Shown here piece after piece: positions 41,195-50,288 of a DNA stretch of 50,288 bases (the first letter of the stretch is position 1; the number at the start of each line of letters is the position of its first letter). This DNA comes from Nocardia vinacea NBRC 16497 (GTDB taxonomy: Bacteria; Actinomycetota; Actinomycetes; Mycobacteriales; Mycobacteriaceae). A program made the translations under genes and the position numbers. The notes below the pieces were generated by a model. The model was given only the letters and a program-made list of their open reading frames with translations. It had not been told where the DNA came from and did no database searches. The stretch is taken from NCBI RefSeq assembly GCF_000308835.1, contig NZ_BAGN01000192.1:1-50288 (forward strand). Direction: 5' to 3'.

Positions 41195-41213
41195 TAGGAC
41201 AATCCATGTCCTA
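41195..41213. promoter_or_regulatory. Palindrome between the epoxide hydrolase and WYL regulator genes
   Basis: TAGGACA (41195-41201) and TGTCCTA (41207-41213) form a perfect 7-bp inverted repeat around ATCCA, 13 bases before the regulator's ATG and 46 bases before the hydrolase ATG. It is the obvious candidate operator for the WYL protein. Confidence 0.65.
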
Positions 41214-41226
41214 GTTATCCGGAATC

Positions 41227-42195
41227 ATGAAAATCATGAACGACACCCCCGCCCGCCTGCTGCGCCTGCTCTCCCTGCTGCAGACACCACGTGAATGGCC
41301 GGGTAGCGAACTCGCCGATCGACTCGGCGTCACCGACCGCACCGTGCGCCGCGATATCGACCGGCTGCGCGACCTCGGCTATCCGGTCGAGGCGACAATG
41401 GGTGCGACGGGCGGTTACCGGCTCGTCGCCGGTACCGCGATGCCACCGCTCCTGGTCGATGACGACGAGGCGGTCGCCATCGCGGTCGGGCTGCGCGCCG
41501 CCGCCGGATCGGCCATCGTCGGCATCGAGGAGGCCTCGGTCCGCGCACTGGCCAAGCTGGAACAGGTGTTGCCCGCCAAATTGCGCCGCAGGGTGCGGGT
41601 GCTCGGCACCGCCCTGGTGCCGCATACCGACGACGCCCCGGCCGTCGATCCCGAGGTGCTGACCGCGCTGGCCGCGGCCGTAACCAACAGGGAGCGGGTA
41701 CGTTTCGCGTATCGGGGCGAATCCGGTGCCGAAACCCGTCGCCATATCGAACCGGTCGGGCTGGTGCCGTCACGGCGTCGCTGGTACCTCGTCGGCCACG
41801 ATATGGACCGCGACGACTGGCGCATCTTCCGAGTCGATCGCATCGACCGACCGCAACCCACTGGAGCCCGCTACAGCCGGCGAGCCCTGCCCGCCGCGGA
41901 TCCGGCCGCCTATGTGGCGGGTCGCCGGACCGATTGGGGCACGCCGTCCTTCCGCGTGCGCGTGACGATCCAGGCCCCGATCGGCCGGGTCGCGGGCCGT
42001 CTCGGCGACTCCCCCGGCGATATCGCACCCATCGACGACGACTCCTGCCGACTGGACGCCACCCGCGACGACGACCCGACCTGGTTGGCATACCGCCTGA
42101 TCGAACTCGGCGCGAACTTCCGAGTCCACGAGCCGCTCGTCCTGGCGGAGCGGTTGCGCACGATCATGTCGCGCATAACCGACGCCGTCACTTGA
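41227..42195 (+). CDS. WYL-domain transcriptional regulator (YafY-type)
   Basis: The 322-residue protein starts with an HTH_11 winged helix (LLRLLSLLQTPREWPGSELA, RLGVTDRTVRRDIDRLRDL). A WYL domain from about residue 150 contains HIEPVGLVPSRRRWYLVGHD and WRIFRVDRI, followed by the C-terminal WCX extension. WYL domains sense small ligands or nucleic acid and act as repressors or activators. It is divergent from the epoxide hydrolase and probably controls it and itself through the 19-bp palindrome between them. Confidence 0.93.
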   Translation: MKIMNDTPARLLRLLSLLQTPREWPGSELADRLGVTDRTVRRDIDRLRDLGYPVEATMGATGGYRLVAGTAMPPLLVDDDEAVAIAVGLRAAAGSAIVGIEEASVRALAKLEQVLPAKLRRRVRVLGTALVPHTDDAPAVDPEVLTALAAAVTNRERVRFAYRGESGAETRRHIEPVGLVPSRRRWYLVGHDMDRDDWRIFRVDRIDRPQPTGARYSRRALPAADPAAYVAGRRTDWGTPSFRVRVTIQAPIGRVAGRLGDSPGDIAPIDDDSCRLDATRDDDPTWLAYRLIELGANFRVHEPLVLAERLRTIMSRITDAVT

Positions 42196-42252
42196 TGACC
42201 GACGAAGCGATGTGCACGATAGGAGTCCGATTTCCGAACCGGAGGCTGAACC

Positions 42253-42582
42253 GTGCTCGACGCCGACGACGTGCGCCGCATCGCGTTGTCCTTTCCCAAG
42301 ACCGTGGAGAAGGAACGCTGGAACCATCCCACCTTCGATGTGGCGGGCAAAATGTTCGTCACCATCCCCGACGATCAGACCTCGTTCGCCATCCGCTGCC
42401 CCAGACACGATCGCGAAGAACTCATCGCCGCCGAACCGGACAAGTTCTGGGTCCCGCCGCACGAGTCGTCCTCGTCCTGGGTCCGGGCCCGGCTCTCCGC
42501 CGTGGAAGATATCGACGAACTGTACGACATCCTGCTGGATTCCTGGCGTCAGGCCGCACCCCCCGACCTCATCGAAGACTGA
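42253..42582 (+). CDS. MmcQ/YjbR-family DNA-binding-fold protein
   Basis: The protein is 109 residues from GTG 42253, preceded by GGAGG. RRIALSFPKTVEKERWNHPT, FDVAGKMFVTIPDD, FAIRCPRHDREELI and a final WVRARL segment match the YjbR/CyaY-like fold. The molecular role of this family is not established. It is downstream of the WYL gene on the same strand. Confidence 0.88.
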   Translation: MLDADDVRRIALSFPKTVEKERWNHPTFDVAGKMFVTIPDDQTSFAIRCPRHDREELIAAEPDKFWVPPHESSSSWVRARLSAVEDIDELYDILLDSWRQAAPPDLIED

Positions 42583-42591
42583 CCGATTCGC

Positions 42592-43506
42592 TCAGTGCGG
42601 CAGGCGAATCCGCAGGATCGCGCCGCTCTCGGTGCCGGCGAGAAGTTCGTCGGAACGGCCCGGCACGACGACCACCGATGTCATCGGTTGGCCGGTAAGT
42701 ACGGCGCATGCGGTATTCGCGGCCGGGTCGACTCGAACCAGCTGGCCGGTCAAGGTGGTCACGTAGAGCACGCCCGCGTCAGTGATGACGAGATCGTCTA
42801 CGAAGTCCGGTATTCCGGGTGACACCGTCAAGTCGGCGACTACGGCGACGCTGGCCGGCTCGTCGATCGGAAAGCGTACGATCCGACCGAGCGGATTGTC
42901 GTTCATGCTGACGTAGATCGAATTGTCCTGCACCACAATGCCATTGGCACCGGCGTACTTCGCCCGCGCCGTCCAGTCCGCATCGACACTGCCGTCCGGA
43001 CGGATCCGGATCACGCCGAGGCCGGACGCGACGTACAGATTGCCCTGCGCATCGAAGGCGGCACCGTTGGGCATGGTGAATCCGGAGGCGAATACCGCAG
43101 GCCTGGGATCGTCGGGGTCGAAGCGCACCACCCCACCTGGACGGACCACGCTCGCCGGTGAATCGCCGAAGACGACATAGAGCAGGCCGTCGGGCCCGAG
43201 CCGAATCGCGCCCGGGAATTCGACCGGCACCGTCGCGGTCAACCGGCCCGCGCTGTCGTAGCGCTGCACCTCATTGCGGTACAGCCGCGATACCCACAGG
43301 TTGCCCTGCGCGTCGTACCCCACGTTCTCCGACCAATCGAGCACCGGCAGACCGGCGGGCACGGCCGTCGCCGCTTGGGCCTGCGCGCATGCGGCGACCG
43401 CACCCGGTTGGGGCTCGGCCATGGCAGCCGACGCATCCACGCCGGCACAACTCAGCGCAAATGCGACGAACCACACTCGTACGTTCGGACGATAGAGCTT
43501 CCGCAC
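42592..43506 (-). CDS. Secreted beta-propeller protein (SMP-30/gluconolactonase-like or NHL-type)
   Basis: The protein is 304 residues from GTG 43506, with GAGG six bases upstream. An N-terminal export signal (VWFVAFALSCAGVDASAAMA) precedes repeats of the form YDAQGNLWVSRLYRNEVQRY, LGPDGLLYVVFGD, FDAQGNLYVASGLGVIRI and VITDAGVLYVTTLTGQLVRV. These are blades of a six-bladed propeller. Relatives hydrolyse lactones or only bind; the catalytic metal site cannot be confirmed. It may act outside the membrane. A longer frame beyond 43506 covers the intergenic region and is not believable. Confidence 0.85.
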   Translation of the reverse strand: MRKLYRPNVRVWFVAFALSCAGVDASAAMAEPQPGAVAACAQAQAATAVPAGLPVLDWSENVGYDAQGNLWVSRLYRNEVQRYDSAGRLTATVPVEFPGAIRLGPDGLLYVVFGDSPASVVRPGGVVRFDPDDPRPAVFASGFTMPNGAAFDAQGNLYVASGLGVIRIRPDGSVDADWTARAKYAGANGIVVQDNSIYVSMNDNPLGRIVRFPIDEPASVAVVADLTVSPGIPDFVDDLVITDAGVLYVTTLTGQLVRVDPAANTACAVLTGQPMTSVVVVPGRSDELLAGTESGAILRIRLPH

Positions 43507-43628
43507 AGCAAACCTCGACTCTCTTGCCCGCCCCTCGGCCGGATGTCCAGCCACCTTGTCAGTTATGAACTCAGAAGTAGTTATGTCAGGAACTCGACTG
43601 CATCGCTGCGAGTTGCCAGTATTTACGG

Positions 43629-44351
43629 ATGCCTTTCTTCGACGGAGCGCGGGGCCGGATGCATTATCGGCGGTGGCCGGTCGGCAACCCGATGGCAGTT
43701 GTGGTGCTCTTGCCCGGAATGGGCCAGCACAGCGGCCACTACCACCGCTTCGCCCGCCCCCCGAAATCCGCCGGGATCGAAGTGTGGGCGCTGGACACCT
43801 CGGGGCACGGATTGAGCGAGGGCGATCCGAATAATCCCGGCACGCTGGTGGAACTGGTGGCCGACGCGATGCAGCTGATCGAGCTGGTCCGCGCGGAACT
43901 ACCGGGTACGCCGCTGATCCTGATGGGCCACTCACTCGGGGCCGTCACCGCCCTGGGCATCCTCGGCGCGGCGGTGCCGGATCAGACCAGTGCGGCCGAC
44001 GAATTGAACGGACTAGAGGCCAAGTACCCGCTGCGGCCGAGCCTGCCGCCGAGCGAGTTGGTCGGGCTGGTGCTGTCGGGAGTGCCGAAGCGAGCGCTCG
44101 GTGGCGGCGCACCCGGTGCACCCGGCACGCCGTTACCGAGCACCCTGCCCATCCTCGCCGTGCACGGCCTCGAGGACCGACGGGCGCCGATCGATGCGAT
44201 GAGGGTCTGGACTCGTCGCCACGATTGGGTAAGTTTGCGTGAGTACGCCGACGCCGGGCACGACCTGTTGCACGAGCCGGTGCACGCGCGGGTCGCTGCC
44301 GACATCGCGGACTGGATGCAGGGTGTCGTCGTGGGGTTGGCGCACCGGTGA
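43629..44351 (+). CDS. Alpha/beta hydrolase, monoacylglycerol lipase/lysophospholipase-like
   Basis: The 240-residue protein has the serine-hydrolase set: VLLPGMGQHSGHYHRFA near the N-terminus, LDTSGHGLSEGD, the nucleophile in LILMGHSLGAVTAL, the acid in VHGLEDRRAPID and the histidine in YADAGHDLLHEP. This pattern is that of the monoglyceride lipase/lysophospholipase group (Hydrolase_4). There is no signal peptide. It is divergent from the propeller gene and is followed by the ESX-type genes after 47 bases, though a functional tie is not evident. Confidence 0.92.
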   Translation: MPFFDGARGRMHYRRWPVGNPMAVVVLLPGMGQHSGHYHRFARPPKSAGIEVWALDTSGHGLSEGDPNNPGTLVELVADAMQLIELVRAELPGTPLILMGHSLGAVTALGILGAAVPDQTSAADELNGLEAKYPLRPSLPPSELVGLVLSGVPKRALGGGAPGAPGTPLPSTLPILAVHGLEDRRAPIDAMRVWTRRHDWVSLREYADAGHDLLHEPVHARVAADIADWMQGVVVGLAHR

Positions 44352-44398
44352 GTTGATCGCGGCTGCGCGGGCAGCACGACGAGGAAGGGGGCAGCGAG

Positions 44399-44776
44399 AT
44401 GTCGGACGTGACGGCTCTGAATCAAGCGATCGACGACGGCCAGCTCTGGATCGATGGGGTACTGGTCGCCGAGGGGGCACACGAGCGGTGCGCCGAGCGC
44501 TATGAACAACTCGCCGATGAAGTCGAAGGCCAGATCGCCGTATTGAGTGGGGCCACTTCGCTTCCCGGCTTCGGCGGCTTCGATTCCGGTGCGGCGCTGC
44601 GGCGCGGCTTCGAGGACAAGGCCGATGGCGCGATCACCCGATTGCGCGCATACGCCGACGCCGCGCGGGCGCTCGCGCAGACCTTCCGTGCGGCCGGAGC
44701 GGCGTACGCCCAGGCCGATACGGATCTGGCAGCGGCGGTCGGTCAGGTCGAGGTGGCGGGAGCCGCGCATGCGTAA
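44399..44776 (+). CDS. PE-like ESX (type VII) secretion partner with YxxxD signal
   Basis: The 125-residue protein is almost entirely helical and Ala-rich, as in the helix-turn-helix of WXG100/PE proteins. Near its C-terminus AAYAQADTDL gives Y103-x-x-x-D107, the YxxxD/E export signal of type VII secretion substrates. It overlaps the next gene, which carries a WxG turn, by eight bases. A PE/PPE-type heterodimer is therefore likely. No classical PE motif is present, so the assignment rests on size, signal and gene order. Confidence 0.75.
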   Translation: MSDVTALNQAIDDGQLWIDGVLVAEGAHERCAERYEQLADEVEGQIAVLSGATSLPGFGGFDSGAALRRGFEDKADGAITRLRAYADAARALAQTFRAAGAAYAQADTDLAAAVGQVEVAGAAHA

Positions 44777-46070
44777 GATGCCGCACTCCGGTGAGAAGAC
44801 GCCCATTCGGTATGCCGACCCCAGTTATACGGACCCCAACTACGCGCAGACCGTCGAAATCTTCGACAACCTGTCGCATCGGGAAATCCACGACGGTGTC
44901 CAGCTGATGAATCCGGTTGTGCTCGCGGCCGGACAGCAAGCGTGGCAGGACAGTTCGACTGGTCTCGCCACCGCAGTCGAGCAGGCGCACAGCGAAATTC
45001 GGGCCGCGATGGCCGATGGTTGGCGCGGTGCCGCGGCGGATTCCGCCGCCGACGCGGTGCGTGAATTCGAGCGGCAGGGACAGCAACTCGCGGATGTCAT
45101 GGCCGCGGTCGGTCAGCGACTCGGCCAGGCGGGCGATGCCGCAGAGGCACTTCGCGCGGCTGTAGTCGAACCATCGAGCCAGACAACGGATCTGGCTGGT
45201 GCACTGCTGGATCCGACCAAGGCGACCGAGAACACCGCCACCCAGAAATCCGCCGATGGCACTCGCCAGGACGTCGTGCAGGCGATGGACAGCATCTACA
45301 CGAATGTGTTCATCTCGACCGGCTCCGGTGTGCCCGCCTTCCCGGATGCGGTGACCGCCGACGTGCCGCAGCCGTCCGGCACCACACCGGCCGCGCAGGT
45401 GGCCACCACGCCTGTCCTCGACACCGGAACGCAAACCCTCACCACCCCAACGGCTTCGATTACCGCGCCGGTGCCGACCACACCGCACACCACCGTCGAG
45501 CCAGCCGCCGCGACGACCCAACCGGCGGCTGCGCCGACCACCGTGACTCCGGTGAGCACCGCCGCCGGCACCATGCCTACCACCGCCGAACCCGTTGTGC
45601 CGACGGCAGATTCCCCCGCATCGACCACCCCCGCCGCAGCCACCACCACACCGGCGACCACATCGGATCGCTCGGTGCGAACGGGTACCGCCGCACCGGT
45701 GACCGCCGCCGCGTCCACCTCGGTGCTCGCCCCGACCGTTCCCGGCACCTCGAACACCGACGACGAACGCAAACGCGATGAGCGCAAACGCGATGCGAGC
45801 GGCGATGCCATCAACGGCGTCGGCGCGGGCGCCGTCGGCGGACTCATGGGCGGCGCCATGGTCGCGGGTGACAGCCCGCGCTCCGGCATGAGCACCAGCG
45901 CGGCCGCCGCCCGCGCACAGGCCCGCGAAGAGGATGAATACGACGACGATTACCACTTCTTCGAAGACGATCTGACCTTCCTGGAACCGGCCGATGACGG
46001 CGGTGAGCTGATCGGCGATATGGATCCGACGACGCCCCCGGTCGTCGGCGAATGGACCGAACTGGAGTGA
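44769..46070 (+). CDS. PPE/WXG-like ESX substrate with long Thr/Pro/Ala-rich tail
   Basis: The protein is 433 residues from ATG 44769. The first ~175 residues are helical, with W85-R-G87 (MADGWRGAAADSAADAVREF) as the WxG turn of type VII substrates. A long low-complexity tract (about 195-340) is rich in Thr, Pro and Ala. After the charged repeat DERKRDERKRD come a Gly-rich segment and an acidic C-terminus (REEDEYDDDYHFFEDDLTF). It is probably secreted with its upstream partner and stabilised by the EspG protein downstream. What the tail does is unknown. Confidence 0.78.
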   Translation: MRKMPHSGEKTPIRYADPSYTDPNYAQTVEIFDNLSHREIHDGVQLMNPVVLAAGQQAWQDSSTGLATAVEQAHSEIRAAMADGWRGAAADSAADAVREFERQGQQLADVMAAVGQRLGQAGDAAEALRAAVVEPSSQTTDLAGALLDPTKATENTATQKSADGTRQDVVQAMDSIYTNVFISTGSGVPAFPDAVTADVPQPSGTTPAAQVATTPVLDTGTQTLTTPTASITAPVPTTPHTTVEPAAATTQPAAAPTTVTPVSTAAGTMPTTAEPVVPTADSPASTTPAAATTTPATTSDRSVRTGTAAPVTAAASTSVLAPTVPGTSNTDDERKRDERKRDASGDAINGVGAGAVGGLMGGAMVAGDSPRSGMSTSAAAARAQAREEDEYDDDYHFFEDDLTFLEPADDGGELIGDMDPTTPPVVGEWTELE

Positions 46071-46921
46071 ACTGGACGCTGACCCCGGACCAGTTCGCCA
46101 TGGCCTGGGCCCGCACCGATGGCGACCGCATCCCCTACCCGCTCGCCGTCCGCCTCTCGGCTCGCGACACCGCCGAGCGCGCCGCGCAACTCCCCGCCCT
46201 GAACCGTTGGTGCGATGAGACTCTCGACGCCGATCTGGAGGGGGCATTGCGGGTGCTCACACGCCCCACCGTGCGCATCGAGGTCTTCGGGGAGCGCGGT
46301 ACGGCAGAGCCGTCGGCGGTCGATGGCGGGCCGAACGGCACCGTCGAGGCGACGGGTTTGGTCGAACAGACCGGTCCGGTACTCGCCCAGCCGGGCATCG
46401 CGGCCGAATCGCGTCCGGTGCGTGTACTCGGTGCGATCGCCGGGGATATCGCGGTGGTCGCGGCACAACGCGCGGGTGCGACCACCGATCGCGGCGGCGA
46501 TATCCGACTGTTCGTCGATCGCGTGAAAAACCTTTCCGCACGGATTATTTCGGTGCTGCCGGAGAATTCGCCCGGCACCACACCGCAACTGACCGCACCG
46601 CTGGCCCGAGTCACCGAGGACAGCCGGGATCTGGTGACCGTGCCGGTGGCCGGGCCCACCACACCGACCCGAATTCGCAGGCTGCTCAGGCAATCTCGTG
46701 ACGGCATCGGCCAGATCGTGGTGTCGGTGCGTCGAGCCGATGGCGAACTGCATCCGTTCGGAGCGCTGTGCTGGATCGACGTGATCGGCGACGGCAGATA
46801 CTCGGTGCGCACCGGAGTCGATGTCGACATCGTGCCGGTCACCGCGCAGCGGTTCACCGCACAGCTGCGGCCGATGGTCACCGCGGCCGAACGCACCCTC
46901 ACCTTGGCCGAACGCTGGTGA
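46067..46921 (+). CDS. EspG-family ESX secretion chaperone
   Basis: The protein is 284 residues from GTG 46067, which overlaps the previous stop (GTGA). WTLTPDQFAMAWARTDGDRI followed by PYPL at the N-terminus and GDIRLFVDRVKNLSARIISV later are typical of EspG proteins, which bind the PPE tip in the cytosol and deliver PE-PPE pairs to the ESX channel. It confirms that the two genes before it are ESX substrates. No EccB-E or MycP component is in the window, so this cassette is detached from an ESX core. Confidence 0.88.
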   Translation: MNWTLTPDQFAMAWARTDGDRIPYPLAVRLSARDTAERAAQLPALNRWCDETLDADLEGALRVLTRPTVRIEVFGERGTAEPSAVDGGPNGTVEATGLVEQTGPVLAQPGIAAESRPVRVLGAIAGDIAVVAAQRAGATTDRGGDIRLFVDRVKNLSARIISVLPENSPGTTPQLTAPLARVTEDSRDLVTVPVAGPTTPTRIRRLLRQSRDGIGQIVVSVRRADGELHPFGALCWIDVIGDGRYSVRTGVDVDIVPVTAQRFTAQLRPMVTAAERTLTLAERW

Positions 46922-46946
46922 GATAGCGCTGGGTTACGGTGAGTCC

Positions 46947-47477
46947 GTGCCACTCTACGAATTCGAAGGCAAACGGCCAACAGTCGATCCGACTGCGTTC
47001 ATCGCACCGACGGCGACCCTGATCGGTGATGTGCGCGTCGAGGCGGGTGCGTCCATCTGGTACGGCGCGGTGCTGCGCGCGGACCTGGCACCGATCACCA
47101 TTCGGGAACGTGCCAATGTCCAGGACAATGCGGTCCTGCACGTGCCGCCGGATGTGCCGATGGAAATCGGCCCCGGCGCGACCATCGCCCACAGCGTGGT
47201 CTTCCACGGTGCGTCGGTCGGCGCGGAGGCCATTGTCGGCAATGGCAGCACGGTCCTGGATCTGGCCGAAATCGGCGCGGGCACAATGATCGCCGCGCAC
47301 TCCCTGGTCCCGCCGCACGCCAAGATCCCCGCGGGCGTACTCGCCGCCGGTGCCCCCGCCGAGGTCAAGAAGTCCATCGAAGGCACCCAGGCCGAAGGCT
47401 GGGTCAAAATCAATCCGGGCTTCTACACCGAACTCGGCCAGCGCCACCGCAAGGGCATCACCGAAGTCCAGCCTTGA
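46947..47477 (+). CDS. Gamma-class carbonic anhydrase-like hexapeptide-repeat protein
   Basis: The protein is 176 residues from GTG 46947. It is a left-handed beta-helix with hexapeptide repeats: FIAPTATLIGDVRVEAGASI, WYGAVLRADLAPITIRERAN, NVQDNAVLHV, IAHSVVFHGASVG and GAGTMIAAHSLVPP. Histidines in LHV, AHSVVFHG and AAHS are placed like zinc ligands of gamma-carbonic anhydrases; the YrdA/PaaY subgroup is similar. The enzyme would be a cytoplasmic trimer. Confidence 0.92.
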   Translation: MPLYEFEGKRPTVDPTAFIAPTATLIGDVRVEAGASIWYGAVLRADLAPITIRERANVQDNAVLHVPPDVPMEIGPGATIAHSVVFHGASVGAEAIVGNGSTVLDLAEIGAGTMIAAHSLVPPHAKIPAGVLAAGAPAEVKKSIEGTQAEGWVKINPGFYTELGQRHRKGITEVQP

Positions 47478-47540
47478 TCTCGCGCGCCACTTCGCGGCAC
47501 CGCACTGCGGCATATGCGGTCGACGAGACGACAGGGCATC

Positions 47541-48164
47541 TCATGCAAGGAGCGCTGTGACCTCGTCGTCTTCCAGTTGATGAAAGTCGCGGTACGCCAT
47601 TCCGACACCACCGAGCGAGCGCGGCACCCACGGGCAGACCACCTCATCCGCTTCGGCGGCCACCCGGCGCAGCGCCTCGGTGGACGACACCGGTACCGCG
47701 ACCACGATCCGCGTCGGCTGGTGCAACTGGGCGACCCGGCAGGCGACAGCCACCGTCGCCCCGGTCGCCATCCCGTCGTCCACGATCACCGTCGTGCGGC
47801 CGGAGATCGGAATCGGCTTGGCATCACCACGCCACATCTCGCGTCGGCGTTCGAGTTCGGCGCGTTCCACATCCTCGATCTCGGCGAGCTGCCGCGTCGT
47901 TATCCCGGTGTGCGACAACACATCCTGATTGAGCACCCGGATCCCTTCCTCACCGATCGCGCCCATCGCCAGCTCCGGCTGCCACGGCACACCGAGCTTG
48001 CGGACCAGCAGGATGTCGAGATCGCCCCCGATGACATCGCACACCGCGGCCGCGACCGGAACCCCACCCCGGGGCAGTCCGAGCACCAGCGGTTGCATCG
48101 CACGCAGGTGGCCGAGTTCCAAACCCAGCGCGCGACCGGCCGCTGTCCGATCGGAGTAGATCAT
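47541..48164 (-). CDS. Phosphoribosyltransferase-fold protein
   Basis: The 207-residue protein starts MIYSDRTAAGRALGLEL and contains LGLPRGGVPVAAAVCDVIGG, a lysine-bearing VRKLGVPWQPELAMGAIGEE and the PRPP loop TVIVDDGMATGAT. It belongs to the actinobacterial family often found with dienelactone hydrolase or stress genes rather than to a named purine or pyrimidine salvage enzyme. The true substrate is unknown. It lies 11 bases after the stop of the nitrilase gene and is probably co-transcribed with it. Confidence 0.88.
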   Translation of the reverse strand: MIYSDRTAAGRALGLELGHLRAMQPLVLGLPRGGVPVAAAVCDVIGGDLDILLVRKLGVPWQPELAMGAIGEEGIRVLNQDVLSHTGITTRQLAEIEDVERAELERRREMWRGDAKPIPISGRTTVIVDDGMATGATVAVACRVAQLHQPTRIVVAVPVSSTEALRRVAAEADEVVCPWVPRSLGGVGMAYRDFHQLEDDEVTALLA

Positions 48165-48175
48165 CCGAATTAACG

Positions 48176-49030
48176 CTACTCCGGTGTACGGCCGGTAATC
48201 GCGAATCGCCGCAATGCCAGGCTGGGGTTGGTCCGGCGGACCGTAGCCAGCTGTTCGAGGTCGATATCCGCGGTGAGTACGCCGGGCTCGTCGCCGAGTT
48301 CGGCGAGGACGACACCGGTCGGGTCGATGATCATCGATGCGCCCGCACCGCGCGGTGCGCATTGATCGGCGGCGGCCACATAGACGGTGTTCTCGATGGC
48401 ACGCGCGCGCAGCAGCGTCGTCCACTGATCCACCTTCGCCGGACCGGGAATCCACTGCGCGGGCAGTACCAGCGCCTGGGCGCCGGCGGCCGCGACGCGA
48501 CGGCAGCCTTCCGGGAAGCGAAGATCGAAACAGGTCTGCATGCCGAATGTCACAGCATCGACCGTGAAGGTGGCCGGGGCCTCGATCGCACCCGCCTCGA
48601 CGACATCGGATTCGACATATCCGAACGCGTCGTAGAGATGCACCTTGCGGTATGCCGTCACCAGGTTCGCGTCGGGTCCGAGCACGACGAGGGTATTGCG
48701 GATCCGCCCGGCCTCCGGCGCCACCTGCTCGACCGTTCCGGCGACCAGATACACCCCGAATTCGCGTGCGATTTCGCCGAGGCCGGTGACAAACGGCCCG
48801 GTCAGCGGTTCGGCGACGGCCACGACCCGCTCGTCGAGCCGGGCCACGGCAAACATCGAGTATTCGGGCGCGACCACCACCTTCGCACCCCGGTCCGAGG
48901 CGGCGCGAACGTGCTCGCGCAGGGCTTCGAGATTGGCGGACGGATCGGTTCCCGCTGCGAATTGGATCACCGCCACAGCCACCGCTGAGGCCGCCGGGAC
49001 TTGATGCGCGGACACGCTTTCGGGTTGCAT
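48176..49030 (-). CDS. Carbon-nitrogen hydrolase (nitrilase superfamily)
   Basis: The protein is 284 residues from ATG 49030. The Glu-Lys-Cys triad is visible: E in VVVAPEYSMFA, K in AYRKVHLYDAFGY and C in FGMQTCFDLRFPEG. AVIQFAAGTDPSANLEAL at the start and NPSLALRRFAI near the end fit the amidase/omega-amidase (Nit) group, which hydrolyses small amides such as deaminated glutathione. It is divergent from the helicase gene with 62 bases between them. Confidence 0.92.
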   Translation of the reverse strand: MQPESVSAHQVPAASAVAVAVIQFAAGTDPSANLEALREHVRAASDRGAKVVVAPEYSMFAVARLDERVVAVAEPLTGPFVTGLGEIAREFGVYLVAGTVEQVAPEAGRIRNTLVVLGPDANLVTAYRKVHLYDAFGYVESDVVEAGAIEAPATFTVDAVTFGMQTCFDLRFPEGCRRVAAAGAQALVLPAQWIPGPAKVDQWTTLLRARAIENTVYVAAADQCAPRGAGASMIIDPTGVVLAELGDEPGVLTADIDLEQLATVRRTNPSLALRRFAITGRTPE

Positions 49031-49092
49031 ACGTCTCACCGTATTGGCCCGGTGGCCGGGACGACCACTGCGAGGCAGTAAACTCCTGGTCA

Positions 49093-50268
<1,176 letters not shown>

Positions 50269-50288
50269 TGTGAACACCCAGCGCGTCG

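Noticed and set aside
43507..43935. Extended N-terminus of the propeller protein
   Set aside because: It would overlap the divergent hydrolase gene and hide the signal peptide that follows GTG 43506.
45400..45720. ACC/GCC-rich tract considered as a non-coding repeat
   Set aside because: It is in frame within the ESX-type substrate gene and encodes its Thr/Pro/Ala-rich segment.

Overview
The window is high-GC actinobacterial DNA and reads as a chromosome segment of a mycolic-acid-containing member of the Mycobacteriales, most likely Nocardia. The grounds are its proteins: a CYP51 sterol demethylase of the same length as the Mycobacterium tuberculosis enzyme, a CYP123-like P450 with its ferredoxin, a CYP125-like P450, a FadD19-like ligase, paired FadE subunits, an EspG-type ESX chaperone with PE/PPE-like partners, and PASTA-less receptor Ser/Thr kinases. 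The genus is an inference; no rRNA or tRNA gene is present.

Layout. Bases 1-1660 are decayed DNA: a PAP2-family gene fused out of frame to the tail of a YhdH/AcuI-type reductase, then a multiply frameshifted ADP-ribosylglycohydrolase. Bases 1665-5126 (minus) hold a MacB/FtsX-type ABC permease and its ATPase, separated by two copies of an 80-bp repeat. Bases 5208-7163 (minus) hold a thioesterase, an alpha/beta hydrolase and a TetR regulator. Bases 7175-12314 (minus) are an operon of FAD oxidoreductase, carboxymuconolactone-decarboxylase-like protein, hydroxyisobutyrate-dehydrogenase-like enzyme, SDR and aldehyde dehydrogenase. Its last four genes match the order Rv0768-Rv0771 of M. tuberculosis.

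Bases 12605-18297 (plus) are the divergent operon: CYP123, SDR, 3Fe-4S ferredoxin, an NTF2-like protein, an uncharacterised 414-aa protein and a FadD19-like acyl-CoA ligase. Bases 18407-21736 (plus) carry an aldehyde dehydrogenase, a CYP125-like P450 and a glutathione peroxidase. TerD and CYP51 follow on the minus strand. The whole 7-24 kb region is a rearranged and expanded version of the mycobacterial CYP51 locus (Rv0763c-Rv0771). Its promoters share palindromic operators: a 22-bp site occurs before both CYP123 and CYP51, and a KstR-like palindrome occurs before both plus-strand operons. It is best read as a co-regulated sterol/steroid oxidation module.

The rest is mixed. Bases 24030-29926 hold a PEP-mutase/isocitrate-lyase-family enzyme, an orphan TnpB element and two tandem Ser/Thr kinases. 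Bases 30056-34449 (plus) hold endonuclease IV, an Rv3406-like alkylsulfatase dioxygenase, a class III CoA-transferase and an HMG-CoA-lyase-like enzyme. Bases 34619-39951 hold an acetyltransferase, a small membrane protein, a lipoprotein, a FadE pair and a secreted protein. Bases 39956-43506 hold an epoxide hydrolase, a WYL regulator, a YjbR-like protein and a secreted beta-propeller protein. Bases 43629-46921 hold a lipase and a PE/PPE-like/EspG trio. Bases 46947-50268 hold a gamma-carbonic-anhydrase-like protein, a phosphoribosyltransferase, a nitrilase-family hydrolase and a DEAD-box helicase that appears frameshifted 35 bp before the window ends.

The most unusual signal is a ~57-bp sequence that starts exactly at the ATG of three unrelated genes (CMD protein at 9148, aldehyde dehydrogenase at 12314, epoxide hydrolase at 41149). 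It gives each a near-identical 19-residue N-terminal leader. It resembles an in-frame, start-codon-anchored repeat element.
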